Assembly (NCBI GenBank): GCA_022702705.1
Contig: CM040434.1
Location: forward strand, 20,875,771 to 20,939,770
Source: Papilionanthe hookeriana x Papilionanthe teres
Lineage: Eukaryota; Streptophyta; Magnoliopsida; Asparagales; Orchidaceae
Length of the DNA stretch: 64,000 bases
Direction: 5' to 3'
The first letter of the stretch is position 1; every line of letters begins with the position of its first letter. Both the position numbers and the translations under genes were made by a program. A model generated the notes under the pieces. That model made no database searches, was not told where the DNA came from, and saw only the letters and a program-made list of their open reading frames with translations. Positions 21,433-33,034 of the stretch are shown one piece after another.

Positions 21433-24172
21433 TCACTTAAGTAGAAAAATAGGATTTAAATTAATTAATTAAATCAGTCTAACTTCAAAAGTCTATAACT
21501 TGGTGTAGAAAAATCAGAAAATTAAAATAAAAATACCTTCTTGCTAAGTGAACAGAGGAGAACAATGTGGAAATAGTTTTAGACTTATTTGATGCATGTG
21601 TGATTTTTAATTAATTAAATACAGTATTGAGTCTTTTGATCCTCCAATCACTTAGACATTTTACCATGATTTAATCCTTGGGGGTTTTGATTTCTCTATC
21701 ATGGGGATCTTCCCTCATTTTTTCAAAGTCAAGGGGGTTCCCTATGAAGAGATCCCTAATTTTCAAGCCTATGGTCACTATTTTGGTAAAATAATTATAC
21801 AAGTTAGTGTTTTTGTCAGAAAAAATATAAAATCTACTCTGGTAGGTTCCCTGTGGTCAGAGAGCCCTAGGAAAAATTTAACATGAGTTAACCCCATGAA
21901 AATATTCCTAATGGCCATTAAACCCTAAGACTAAAAAAAATTAATAGGATAAATTAAGCATGTAAATGACCTAAAAATTATTTTCTACTATAATTTAAAT
22001 ACAAGAAACTCCCCATAAAAGTTTCAAGTGAATTGAAGTTAATTAACCCATTAAATTTGATTTTTTAAGTGAAAATAGTAATTTTAACACTAAGAATAAT
22101 TATAGTAATTAAAATATAAATAAAAAAGTCATAAAATTGGGCTTGGGGGTTCTCTATGAACAGAGGAATATAAGAAAAATAAAATTTGAATTAAAATAAA
22201 ATTTACATTTTTAAAGCTATTTTTAATATTTTAATATTTAAAGTAATTAAAAATTCACAAAAATCATAAAATTAATAAAATTTATGGAAATGTTCTAAAT
22301 TATCTCTTGATCATTTAGGAGCAATTGGGATAACTTTCCTAATTTTCTAAACAAAGATATTGAATTTTAAAGGCCTATAATAATTTAAAAAAAATGATTT
22401 TTTTTTAATTTCTCACTAAAATAATTCTAATAATTGAAATATAAATCATAAAAATGTGAAATTTGTTTCTCTGTGATCCCTGACCTTAGAGAGATTTAAG
22501 AAAAATAAAAAAAATCTAATTTTCAACTTATATTATATTTAATTAATACCCCAAAACATAAAAGTAATTTTAATATTTAAATTAAAAGTCAAACAATCAA
22601 GAAATTTGGCCCACGTGGTTTTCTGACCTAGGTGAACCTTCAGTAATTTTCCTAGGGCTAGGCCATGTGTTTTATCTAAGTTATAAAATTATCTTTGAAA
22701 ATCTCTATTTTTGCATTAAAATAATTAAATAAATTAAGTTAAAATTTGAAAAATTATATTTTCTCCTATAATGTTTTAATTGACCCATGAGTAGGGTACC
22801 ATAAAGATTCCAAAGTCATTTGCATTAAATTTGATAAATTATGAAGTGTTAGGTCCTCAGGGTTAAAATTGTAATTTTAAAGATTTGGCCTTAACAAATA
22901 TTTAGGCTTAATTAAAGTGGAAAATAGACAATGAATGATCCTAATTAGCATGATTAAATGATTGAAACATAAAGGGGTAAGTGGTAGAAACCAATCCCAC
23001 ATTCGTCACATATAAGAATAAATTGACAATTCCAAAATTACTTTAATTTCGAAGACAATAAAAATTAAATGATCCTTAAAGTTAAGGGTTGACCTTGGAA
23101 GTCAATAATTCACTAATTCAATACCCCATAATTGGTTTCGAAATGATAATGCAATACCCTGATGAGAATCACATTCGTATATTCAACTTTTCTTAAAAAT
23201 TGCAAATATACCCACTAAAGTCTTGAGGGCTTGGTAGTGAGCTAAACTTCATCAAATATGATTAATGAGGCTTAGAAGAAAAAACAAACTTGATTAACTT
23301 TACACAATTTCAAACTCTACAAGTTCACTTCTAAAATAAGCTAAGCTCTATCTTATAATGAACAAGCTTGCCCCTTAAGGGACCTTCACCTATATAATTT
23401 ACCGAATGAAATGATATGTGATAATTACCTTATTCATAGGGACAAATTGAAACATCAATATTCATTGAGCATTAAGGGTATTGATAGGATGGATCATTAA
23501 GCAACACAATAAGTTTAAGTGAACTTGGGACTTTTTAAAAGATGGTGAGTTGACGGGAATATGATCCTGGACTTTTCTCATAGTCTTTTGGATATCTCAG
23601 AGGACAATTAAATTTATTATGCTTTCCTTAAAGAATCATCCGTACAAAAAAAAAAAAAAGAAAACCAATACAACCCAACAATTTATGATATAGAACTCGA
23701 TAGGCCCGTGACGAACCTATCTATAGGCTTGCTCAATTTTTTCTTATAAGCATGTTTCAATTCTCGCAAAATTATATATATGCATTGCACGGCTAAACTT
23801 TCACGTGAAGGAATGAGAAGAAATGTCAGGTATGCTTTATTTTATTGCACTGCAATTTACTTTCATTTACTTTCTCGTACTGTTTCTGCTTACAAAATTG
23901 CATGCTAAAAAACAAGGTCACCTTGCATGTCAAAACCAATACTTTTAGTATAGCCATAAAACCAAAACCAAAACCAAAACCAAAATTGAAAATTAAAACA
24001 AAATAAAGATAAAACTCACCGCAACAACAATCTAAATATAAGATAACTTAAAATTTAATCACAAACAAAACCAAAACCATAATTGTAACTATATTAAAAT
24101 GTCTCTTTGGTTGATTGACCCGATTTTTGTATTTCCAAATACAAGAATTTGTTACCTGCTAGAAAATTTAAT
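21433..24172 (+). repeat. module B' (left part), split by the AthB insertion
   Basis: It runs parallel to 18000-20060 of module B, ending with gtctctttggttgattgac (24100-24118), homologous to gtctcgttgaatgatcggg at 20052. The last ~55 bases before the LTR (24119-24172) have no counterpart in module B. It contains a poly-A run (23646-23660). No gene. Confidence 0.65.
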
Positions 24173-24175
24173 TTC

Positions 24176-25987
24176 TGGCAAAGGTGCGAAACACTTGACC
24201 CGGAATAACTTGCTATATAGATGTGTACCAAATTTTAATTTACGGCAATAGCATAAAATAAAACTTGATTGCAACTGAATGCTAGGCCGATAGTGATTAA
24301 TACTTTTTAAATATATGTTTATATAGCAAAATATTATTTTAAAGGAAAAATATTTTATATACTTTTTGGGTACTACGCAAGTATACATATCGTTTCAAGT
24401 AATAAAGGGCTTTGAAACAAAGACCTCAGTATCGATCCCACGGGGAAAAAATGGTAATAAATTTTTAAATATTGTATTTCAAAATCTTTTTGTATTTTAA
24501 TCTAACTATAAATTACTTTTAATTTATTAGATGCAGGTAAGGAAAACAATAATAAGAAAATGATTTTGTGAAAACAATATAAAACAAACAACTTTCTTCC
24601 TTTCAATTAATCCAAGATTTTTAAGATAATTTAATATTCATTGGAGAATCTATATTATGGTATTGTGCCAAATAGAAACATTCATATTCTTTACCCTTTG
24701 ATCCAGGCGCAAAGAACATTGGCTAATCTACAGATCAGGTCCGGATGTATTGTTAGTAGATTGGTTAATCTAGGCTCACACTACTAGATGTCCAAGGGTG
24801 GCTATGGTCGGCCCTACTAGTGACGCTTTCCTTATCTATAAATCAAATTATAAGAATTTAGTCTGTCACTCTAAAAACTTATCAATTCTACGCCCTTTAA
24901 ATCTTATCTTCCTATTTATTTGCACTTCATCTTGAATAGCCCGCGCATGGCCTTCGACTACCCAAGGATTCATGTGACATCTACAAGTTAAAAGTTCTTC
25001 TCCTTCTAGGTCTTAAAACTCTTCAACAAGTTTTAACAATTTAAATGGCCAATTTAAAAAGTAAAGTAAGATCAGGTATTAATATCATCACAATGTTTTG
25101 AAAATATTTTGATTTTCAATTCTCCATCGAATTTTATATTATCTTATTTATCTTTTCATAATTGAAGGAAGAAAGTAAATTAACTACTCAGAACACATTG
25201 AATAAAAACAGCAAAACATAATAAATAAATTTTCAATAAAAAATAAAATACTTATCTCAAATATTCCTTCTACAGATCTTCTGATTCCTACTGACTCCAC
25301 AGTGTAATGAACTCCAGATGCAACAACTTAAAAATAAACTCACTAAACTAAATAACAGTGGCCCTAAATTTCTCTCTCTATTTCTCTCTCTAAGGATGAG
25401 AGATCCTAAAGTGGCTAAGAGATAGGGGTTACAATGGGGGCACGTTTTTCTGAAGGAGTGGACTCCTATTTATAGGTTTCAAGGGTTGCCTTGAGGCACC
25501 TCTTCAAAACATGTCCAAATTCAATGAATCTTCTAGAAGGTCTGTCTGGCGCCTAGGCGCCAGACACCGCGTCCAGTTCTTCGCACCTCTTCACTTTGGC
25601 TCGCACCTCTTCGCGATTAAAACCGTTTTGGAGCGTCCAAATGCAATGTATCACATGTCCTATTATCAAGGAACAACTGTCAGTCTTCTAGAATGTCCAA
25701 TAACCGCTTACTCCGTCAAAATAACCGTCCAAAAGTCGTCAAAAACTTGACAGTTTCTGTATCGAGTCTAGCGCGTAGGCGCCTAGCGCCAGGCTATAAT
25801 TTTTGATAATTCTTGTATTTTGCTCTATTTTTGCTCATTTTTGCTCCTTTTTCACCCTTTTTCCTTTTTTGGACCTTTTTACATCACCTACATCCAAAAA
25901 CACAAAAATTCCTTTCATTAAAGCATAATATCCTTAGAAATTGATAAAAATCAAGGCATAAAAGTAGGTATTTTTTTTCATGGATCA
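24176..25987 (-). repeat. 3' LTR of AthB
   Basis: Begins tggcaaaggtgcg and ends atggatca on the plus strand (so TG...CA on the minus strand). It contains the TATA box (25465-25476, minus), GC-rich palindromes at 25545-25565 and 25769-25795, and the conserved U5 block at 24366-24450. Next to it, at 25987-26026, are the polypurine tract and a hairpin. Confidence 0.9.
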
Positions 25988-26026
25988 AAATCCCCCAAAC
26001 TTAAATGTTACTTATCCTCAAGTAAC
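25987..26026 (-). other. polypurine tract and adjoining hairpin of AthB
   Basis: On the minus strand aagtttgggggatttt lies directly before the 3' LTR, the place where plus-strand DNA synthesis is primed. Just upstream is a perfect 7-bp stem, GTTACTT-gaggat-AAGTAAC (26007-26026). The same pair occurs in AthE at 61340-61379. Confidence 0.75.
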
Positions 26027-27309
26027 CCTTTTTACTATATAAAATGTATAACCTTTGCAATAAAAGATAAATATTTAAGATTCCTTATATTTTTTGATTT
26101 TATAAAGTCTTTAGTAAATTATTAACCCAATTTCACTAACTAGGTTTAATTTTAAGAATTTAAAGAATATTCAACTACCAAATCATAAGATTTCAAAAAT
26201 TTTTTTATCCATTTTGAAAATAATAGAAGTTTATTATATTAAGATCTCATAGATTATTTACAAGAAAAAGATCTTATTGAAAAACCTTTCCTAAATAAAG
26301 ATTCATGCATAAAAATTAAGTAAAATATGTAACTAATTTTTCTTCTATAAGATAATTCAAGTGAAGCCAAACTTTTATTAGGCATTTCCTCAAGCTTCTC
26401 CTCTCTTCTCTCTTTATATATATATATATAGAGAGAGGATTACTATATCTGGATAGCCTGTTAATGATTTTGAACTTCACTATCCTTAACTTATATTTTC
26501 AAAACTTATACATTTCCACTTAATTATTATAACATGAATAAAAATTAAAAAAGATTTTCAATCTTTTCTTTTTTCAAGTGATAATTTTTTATTACTTAAT
26601 ACTTCTAAAATTCCATTATTTCTACCATGAATAGAAAAATTCCTTAATCTTATTCTTCTTTAAGTTAAATAATTCTATTCTTAAAATTAATCAAAGTTAT
26701 TAAAATTTTGATTAAGTTCACTAAATTGTTTATAATTTCAAAAATAAAAGTGATCTTAAATAGATTCTTCATTCCTTAAGTTATGTTAAAAAGTTTTTAT
26801 TTAAGAAAATATTAGCTCTTTAAGGACAAATAAAATTTAAATTTAAATGTATTTTCCCTTCCCCCAAACTTAAGTTTTGGTATACCATGAAAATTTAAAA
26901 GTATGAGAGAAAGAAAATCATAATTTTAAAAAGGAATTTTTATAAGTATGTAAAAATGATCTTAAAAGGAAAAATTTACTTCTACTCATGCTTTTATGAA
27001 TAATAAAGATAAAATTGAAGCAGATATAAAAATTAAGCAGGCTAACTTTTATGATTATACTAAATTTAAAACAAAATAAAAGAAGAGCAAAATTACTAAT
27101 TACTAAACAAGATAGATCGAAACAAACATATCATAAATTAACTCTAATCTCAGTCTCAAACACAATATACTAAGAATATTCTAACAACAAAATCTTAACA
27201 CTAATCAATCCACAAAGGTACATAACAAATCAACATACATCAAACATCAAACAAACCAACAAACCAAACAAAAGAAACTAACAACAAAGTAGCACAACAT
27301 AGAGATTTA
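26027..27309. other. 3' untranslated region of AthB, with a second polypurine tract
   Basis: AT-rich, no gene. It contains (ta)8 followed by gagagag at 26414-26438, and on the minus strand a tract aagtttgggggaaggg (26855-26871), about 0.9 kb before the LTR. It corresponds to 59847-61330 of AthE, including an intervening region of matched blocks such as the gatagtccttacctata region. Confidence 0.6.
26855..26871 (-). other. second, internal polypurine tract of AthB
   Basis: Minus strand: taagtttgggggaaggg. It resembles the LTR-adjacent tract, and AthE has one at the same distance from its LTR (60466-60482). It could be a second plus-strand primer site (central-PPT-like) or a remnant of an older LTR boundary. 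Confidence 0.5.
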
Positions 27310-28475
27310 TCAACTACTAGTCACTGGCTGTAGCCTCATCATCATCATCGTTACCAAAGGAAAACTCAACATCCTTAGGATCAACAAATGGTGTGAAACT
27401 AGGAAAAGTAAGGAAACTAACATCATGCTCACCCTTCGGAAATCGACGAGGGATTCATTATACTCAGCATCATAGCTACTCTTCCTCTGGGTATAATCAG
27501 ATAAATGATCAAGTTTCCTATCAATAGTATCAACCCTGCAGTGAGTTTGAAATAACTCCTGTTGTTGCTCTATAAATTGATCATGCATTGACTCCCAGAA
27601 ACTCGATGGTGGCTCAGCAGAAGTAGAAGGTCGGGAAGTAGAAGTTCTACCTGGAGTGGGTGTAGAAGAAGAAGGAGCAGTCTATTTCTTCCCTCGAAGA
27701 CTATCATATATGCTAATGTTCTCCTGACCAATCGGCTTAGTAGTCTTCAACCTTTCCTCTGAAATATCTGCAGTGACTCCATTGCTAATACATAATGAAT
27801 AAATCAGAGATGGGAATCCCAGTCCAACAGATGTACTAGATCTCGCAGTAGAATCCACAGAATCATAAATAAAACTACCGACATCAATAGGCTTCCTTTC
27901 CTGAATGCAGTAGTTTAAGATCTCTCGATCTCTAGTCACTTCACTCAGGTGGTTAGAAGGTAACAATCTTGCAGAAATAAAATAGTGCCATGCTTTAGAA
28001 ATACCATTTAACTTGGAGGATTTGAAGTTTACCCTTTTTCGTTCTCGATCTTCCAAGATCCGAGTACCGTCGATCACATAAGCAATGATCATATCCAAAT
28101 CTCCTTCAGATGGAGATAATCCGGAATAGTGGCACTCTATAGTCGGTGGCAGGTCATAAAATACATTGATTCTTTCAGGAGTAAATCCTACTCCGACACC
28201 TCTGACAAAAACTTCATAATCTTTGGCATCAAGAAAATTCGCATAAAACTCTCGAACTATAGGGATAACAGCAACAGCAATGAAATAACAGAATCGTTGC
28301 CAGTTGTGTGCAACGATAGTGTTTTCAATCATCTCCCCGGATGATAGAAACTTCATTCTGAAATGAACTTCCTCGACGCCGCAAATTCGTGGAATCGAAA
28401 ATACGCAGCCGCAGTAGAAAATTTACTGCTATCGAAGTTATCTCGTGCCTTCCCGCGTTTAGATTTCGGAGCCAT
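27310..28475 (-). pseudogene. env-like / 'putative plant transposon protein' ORF of AthB, frameshifted
   Basis: Start ATG at 28475 (MAPKSKRGKARDNFDSSKF), chosen because AthE has the same start (MAPKLKH...) after an acceptor-like AG. A frame break near 28356 precedes the main frame 27682-28356, which carries VAVIPIVREFYANF, VGFTPERINVFYDLP, GISKAWHYFISARLLPS and YCIQERKPIDVGSFIYDSV. This is the Athila/Calypso 3' ORF family, also annotated in plants as a putative transposon protein. It is called env-like by position, but I see no convincing signal peptide or transmembrane span. The C-terminal part (27310-27680) has S/T-rich and coiled-coil segments (LFQTHCRVDTIDRKLDHLSDY) and an acidic tail after a frame shift. 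Function unknown. Confidence 0.75.
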
Positions 28476-28674
28476 CTAAATGTGAAAGAAAACAAGAACA
28501 AATTTAGGAATAAAAAATTTAAACTCTTTTTAAGTTTAGAAAACTTAAAATAAGTTTAAAAATCCAAAGAAATCACTAAAAATCAAAATTTTTTTTAAAA
28601 TTTTGGTTCTTAGCAAAACCTAGGGAAATATATGGTGAAAATAAAAAATAAATGGTTTAAAGTATAGATCTGAC
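28476..28674 (-). other. probable 5'UTR intron of the AthB env-like gene
   Basis: Donor on the minus strand: ctcaag|gtcagatc (boundary 28675/28674). Acceptor: cttgttttctttcacatttag|ATGG (AG at 28477-28476), with the ATG immediately after. Length 199 nt, AT-rich. AthE has an intron-like stretch of 207 nt in the same place with a better donor (gag|gtaagag). Confidence 0.55.
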
Positions 28675-28805
28675 CTTGAGACGAAGAAATCGAGTGGTTT
28701 CGCGCCCAAATCCTTGATGTTTTGACCTCAAAATGGATTCTAAAAGCTGATTTTCACGAAAAATGGAGGAAGAAGAAGGCTTAGGCGTCGATAATGGCTT
28801 TTGGG

Positions 28806-28879
28806 GGTATTTAAGGAGTTTTTTGGGTACAGGCCGAACCGGCGCTTAGGCGCCGAATTCTGGCGCCTAGGCGCCAGAC
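28806..28879 (-). promoter_or_regulatory. GC-rich palindrome module and TATA-like box upstream of the env-like gene of AthB
   Basis: Minus strand: tggcgcctaggcgcca-type 16-base palindrome and a second ggcgcctaagcgcc copy (28840-28879), then ccttaaatac (28807-28816) about 30 bases later. The same paired motif is in the AthB LTRs (e.g. 37209-37250). Confidence 0.5.
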
Positions 28880-29278
28880 TCGCCTTTCACAAAAAATTAT
28901 TTTTAAATTTAATTTTACACCAAAATTCATAAATTCAACTTCCAATTACTCACATTAGAGTAGGGCTTCAGTTTCTAACTTCCAAAATATTTTCCAAAAA
29001 CTTTAAATATTAAATATTAAATATTAAATCCACCAATCAAACATAAAGTTTAAATCAAACTTCACTAAATTCCATTTATAATCTTCAATATTGGCTCAAT
29101 ATATTCTAGATAAGTATCATACTTGATTTAAATTCCTAATACACAATCAAACACAACAATTTCTAAGCAAAAACAACACACAATTGAACATGAAAGCAAT
29201 ACACAAATACAATCGATTCACTACATCGATACAACGACTCAACAAACTAGATAATAATGATCTCATTACCAGAATACT
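28880..29278. other. spacer between the two 3' ORFs of AthB
   Basis: AT-rich, no gene. A triple aatatta repeat lies at 29006-29030. It corresponds to 57847-58240 of AthE. Confidence 0.4.
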
Positions 29279-29626
29279 CTAATCTTCACAAGGGAAATTG
29301 TGTATTCCGCTTGGAAAGAACACTAACGCTCTCGGGAAATCAGTAGCTGTCTTTTCGTCAATCCACTTGTTCTTTGCATACATTTCAACTTGAGCATCTT
29401 GATAAGCCTCAAAATGATCAAGTTGAAGTTTCATCTGCCATTCTAGATGTTCAATCTGATGAAACATCTCATGAAGGCGATCTCCAATGCTTTTAAACTC
29501 CGATTCAAACTTATCCAAACGACTAGAAATTTTCTCTAAACTTACCGCGATGAAACCATTGAAGTAGGGTTGTGGATCCTTTGAGACCTTATCCCTAGCC
29601 TCTTCTCCATGATTTCTTCCTTCCAT
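29279..29626 (-). CDS. short coiled-coil ORF of AthB, 115 residues, function unknown
   Basis: An uninterrupted ORF with ATG at 29626 between integrase and the env-like gene. Heptad-like segments cover residues 30-80 (ISSRLDKFESEFKSIGDRLH, then IEHLEWQMKLQLDHFEAY), followed by KNKWIDEKTATDFPRALVFFP near the end. The AthE counterpart is 57448-57846, and the same WI-E/D-E...RPFY pattern forms the end of AthD at 63468-63707. A TATA box lies about 90 bases upstream (29713-29722). Open in both AthB and AthE while pol is broken. Possible roles (assembly or RNA-binding partner of the env-like protein) are guesses. Confidence 0.6.
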   Translation of the reverse strand: MEGRNHGEEARDKVSKDPQPYFNGFIAVSLEKISSRLDKFESEFKSIGDRLHEMFHQIEHLEWQMKLQLDHFEAYQDAQVEMYAKNKWIDEKTATDFPRALVFFPSGIHNFPCED

Positions 29627-29710
29627 TTCTTCAAAAATTTCTCAAATCTCTCAAGAATGAAGTGTAATGGACGTAGCTTTGATTGCTTGATGGTTAGGGA
29701 TGAAGATGGG

Positions 29711-29877
29711 TTGATTTATAGGTGAAAATCGTGTGAAAAACTAAAAATTTTCGTTTTTTGGCACGACCCAGTAACCGTGGCACTTAGGCACCAAATCTGG
29801 TGCCTAGGCATCAGACCTATTGATACATAGTTTAACTCAGGCGCTTAGGCGCTGAATCTTGGCGCCTAGGCGCCGGA
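29711..29877 (-). promoter_or_regulatory. candidate internal promoter of the short ORF in AthB (GC modules + TATA box)
   Basis: Minus strand: two GC-rich paired palindromes (29838-29877, ggcgcctaggcgcc-like; 29777-29815, a decayed copy), then acctataaatcaa (29711-29723), then ATG at 29626. The TATA box matches cctataaatagg of the LTR. Spacing TATA to ATG is ~90, as in AthE (57361 to 57448). Confidence 0.55.
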
Positions 29878-30192
29878 ACTATGTTCAACTCCGTTTCACC
29901 TAATCGTCAAATTTCAAAGTTTTGTTCTCCAAGATAGATAAATTATACTGGTAAGAGTAATCTAGACTCAATAACACAAATTATAAGCAATCATAATGAA
30001 GGTTAACTTGATCTCCTTTTTACTCATATTTAGAATAGAGTGATCCAATTTCTAAATCTTACATACTTCAAAATAATCTTCAGCTTAAGTCAACAAAGAC
30101 TTATAAACATCAAATTTTTCTGAAGTAATATAAAATTAGTCAAGATCGAGGCATAAACTTACATTAAAAACATAAAAATACTCAAAACAAAA

Positions 30193-30247
30193 GATAATTA
30201 TGGGTTGCCTCCCATAAAGCGCTTGGTTTAACGTCGTCAGCCCGACT
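30193..30247 (-). promoter_or_regulatory. conserved hairpin block after integrase (AthB)
   Basis: Minus strand: gtcgggctgacgacgttaa, then accaagcgctttatggga and ggcaacccataa. It includes a perfect stem TTATGGG-aggcaa-CCCATAA. Nearly identical blocks follow the integrase stop in AthD (48581-48632) and AthE (56966-57019), although the surrounding non-coding DNA is not alignable. Confidence 0.75.
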
Positions 30248-30258
30248 TAAGTAAATCT

Positions 30259-31490
30259 TTAATCAGGTTGACTCAATTCATAAGCCTCTTCATAAATCAT
30301 TTTAATATCTCCCAAATAAGGCTTCAATCTTAATCCATTTACTTTAAAAATTTTTCCTGTTTTGGGGTCTTTAATATCCACAGCTCCATAATGGTATACT
30401 TTCGCAATTATATAGGGTCCAATCCATTTAGATCTTAATTTTTTAGGAAAAAGTTTTAAACGAGAATTAAACAGTAATACTTCTTGTCCAGGCTCAAAAA
30501 TTTTTCCTGAAATTTTCTTATCATGTAACATCTTCATTTTCTCTTTATAAATCCTTGCATTTTCATATGATTCATTTCTTATATCTTCCATCTCATTCAA
30601 TTGCAATAATCGCTTTTCTCCTGCTTCATTCAAATTAAAATTAAACTCCTTTATCGCCCAATAAGCTTTATGTTCAAGTTCAATATGTAAGCGACAATGT
30701 TTACCATAAATTAACCGGTAAGGTGACATTTCTATTGATGTCTTATAAGCTGTTCTATAAGCCCATAATACAGAATCAAGTCTATCAACCCAATCAGTTC
30801 TTTTAGGATTAACAATCTTCTCTAAAATTCTTTTAATTTCTCTGTTTGATACTTCAACCATTCCACTTGTTTGTGGGTGATAAGCAGTTGCAATTCTATG
30901 TTTGATTCCAAATTTTTGTAGTAATGATTGAATTCTTATATTCCTGAAATGACTTCCACCATCAGTGATAATTACCTTAGGCATTCCAAATCTTGAAAAT
31001 ACCATTTTCTTTAAGAATTTAGTAACACTTTTGGAATCACAGTTTGGTAAAGCAACAGCTTCAATCCACTTTGAAACATAATCAACTAATAATAAAATAT
31101 AAATTTTTCTAGATGATGGAACAAATGGTCCCATAAAGTCTAAACCCCATATATCAAAAATTTCAACTTCCAATATATAGTTTAAAGGCATTTCATCCTT
31201 CCTAGATATATTTCCCATCCTTTGACATCGATCACATTTTTTCACATAATGTCTCACATCTTTAAATAAGGTAGGCCAATAAAATCCAGAATTTAAATAA
31301 ATGCAGTTTTATCTATGCCAAAGTGTCCTCCAAAATCGGAATCATGACATTTTTGAATAATAGCAAAAGTTTCCTCATAAGGTACACATCTTCGAATTAT
31401 AGAATCTCTTCCAATTTTAAATAAATGAGGATCTTCCCAAATATAAGATTTAGCATCATATTTAAATTTCTTAATAAATTTGTTATCCAA
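30259..31490 (-). pseudogene. Athila integrase (AthB), one break between zinc finger and core
   Basis: Zinc-binding start at 31293-31490: CHDSDFGGHFGIDKTAF. The core frame 30259-31257 (332 residues) is intact: KKCDRCQRMG, first Asp in WGLDFMGPF, second in VIITDGGSHFR, Glu in SNREIKRILEK, then AYRTAYKTS and a C-terminal SKWIGPYIIAKVYHYGAVDI (GPY/F module). Only a frame/stop lesion between 31257 and 31293 separates the parts. It would insert the element's DNA into the nuclear genome. It ends LSQPD, then the conserved hairpin. Confidence 0.88.
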
Positions 31491-31593
31491 TTCATAAGGT
31501 AAAATATTGCTAACTAAATAGTTAACAATATCGACATACCAAGGTGTTTTGCATCCTTGAATAACATATAAAGATTCATCGGAAATTTCTCAT
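31491..31593 (-). other. RNase H-integrase linker of AthB
   Basis: Short, degenerate, with the PWYVDIVNY-like segment seen in other Athila copies. Stops present. No separate function. Confidence 0.5.
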
Positions 31594-32373
31594 TTATATG
31601 TTCTTCGAAATATTATCATTTTTTATTCTAGAAAAATGATCAGCAATTTGGTTTTCAGTTCCTTTTCTATCTACTATTTGAAAATCAAATTCTTGTAGAA
31701 GTAAAACCCATCTTATCAGTCTAGGTTTAGAATCCTTCTTAGATATTAGATATTTAATAGCATACCGATCAGTATGAACTATGCATTTAGTACCAAGAAG
31801 ATAAGGTCTAAATTTATCAAAGGCATATACTATAGCTAGAAGCTCCTTCTCAGTGGTAGTGTAATTTCTTTGTGTTTCGGTGAGAGTTTTACTAGCATAA
31901 TATACAACTTTGAAAACCTTCTCATACTTTTGTCCTAATACAGCTCCAATTGCAAAATCACTTGCATCACACATTAATTCAAAAGATTTTTTCCAATTAG
32001 GTGCAACAATGATAGGTGCAGTTATTAGTTTTTCTTTTAGAATATTAAAAGCATTAATACATTCTTTGTTAAATTCAAATTTCACATCTTTTTTTAATAA
32101 ATGACAAAGAGGTTTAGCAATTTTAGAAAAAACCTTTATGTATCTTCTATAAAATCCAACATGACCTAGAAAACTTCTCACATCAGTAACAATAGTAGGT
32201 GGTTGCAATTCAATAATAATTTTCACTTTTGCTTGATCTACTTCCATCCCTTTTTGTGAAACTTTGTGACCAAGTACAATGCCTTCTGTGACCATGATTT
32301 GACATTTTTCCCAGTTAAGAACTAAGTTTGTTTCTTCACATATTTCAGAACTTTGGAAATGTTTTCCAAACAA
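31594..32373 (-). pseudogene. Athila RT thumb and RNase H (AthB)
   Basis: An open stretch of about 255 codons. The thumb has LNWEKCQIMVTEGIVLGHKV and VRSFLGHVGFYRRYIKVFSKI. The RNase H follows: ELMCDASDFAIGAVLGQKYE (first Asp), TTTEKELLAIVYAFDKFRPY (Glu), IVHTDRYAIKYLI (Asp) and a C-terminal ENQIADHFSRI (Asp). All four acidic residues remain. It is separated from the RT fingers and palm by a one-base shift near 32330-32370. Confidence 0.85.
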
Positions 32374-33032
32374 GATTCAAAAGAAGTTCCAAAAACTGAA
32401 AAATCGTCCATGAATATTTCAATTCCTTTGTCAAACAAATCACAAAATATTGACATCATACATCTTTGAAAAATTGCAGGTGCATTACATAAACCAAAAG
32501 GCATTCTTCTAAAACCAAAGGTTCCATAAGGACTTGTAAATGTTATTTTCTCTTGGTCCTCAGGAGCAATAAGTAATTGATGATAACCAGAATATCCATC
32601 CAGAAAACAGAAATATGGGTGTCCAGCTAGTTTATCGAGCATTTGATCCAAGAAAGGTAAAGGAAAATGATCCTTTTTAGTGGCGTTATTTAATTTCCTA
32701 TAATCAATACAAATTCGCCATCCAGTAACTTATCTTGTAGGAATTAGTTCATTTTTATCATTAACAATGACAGTTACACCTCCTTTCTTCGTAACACAAT
32801 GAATAGGACTTACCCATTGACTATCCAAAATAGGATAAATAATACCAGCATTTAACCACTTAACAATTTCTTTTTTAACAACCTCTTTTATGATAGGATT
32901 TAATCTTCTTTGCGGTTCAATAGTAGGTTTAAAATTTTCTTCCATTAAAATTCTATGCATAGAAATGGAAGGGCTTATTCCTCTTATATCAGCAATAGTC
33001 CAACCAAAAGCTTTCTTATAATTCTTTAACAC
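32322..33032 (-). pseudogene. Athila reverse transcriptase fingers and palm (AthB)
   Basis: The first part, 32730-33032, reads SISMHRILMEE, VKKEIVKWLNAGIIYPI and SQWVSPIHCVTKKGG. A stop at 32727 is followed by IDYRKLN-like sequence, and then 32322-32651 with FCFLDGYSGYHQLLIAPEDQ, RRMPFGLCNAPAIFQRCM and the catalytic IFMDDFSVFG (both Asp present, 32397-32426). Residues are well kept. One stop and one frameshift break the frame. Confidence 0.87.
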
Positions 33033-33034
33033 AC

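Noticed and set aside
25511..25750. 79-codon frame recurring at 36952-37191
   Set aside because: Again a pair of LTR copies; it reads through palindromes and promoter DNA.
27682..28356. A true viral envelope glycoprotein
   Set aside because: No signal peptide, cleavage site or membrane span seen; the env-like label rests only on position and family.
28840..28879. Short palindromic repeats separated by unique bases, resembling a CRISPR unit
   Set aside because: Only one or two copies per site, in a plant retrotransposon, no regular spacers and no cas genes.
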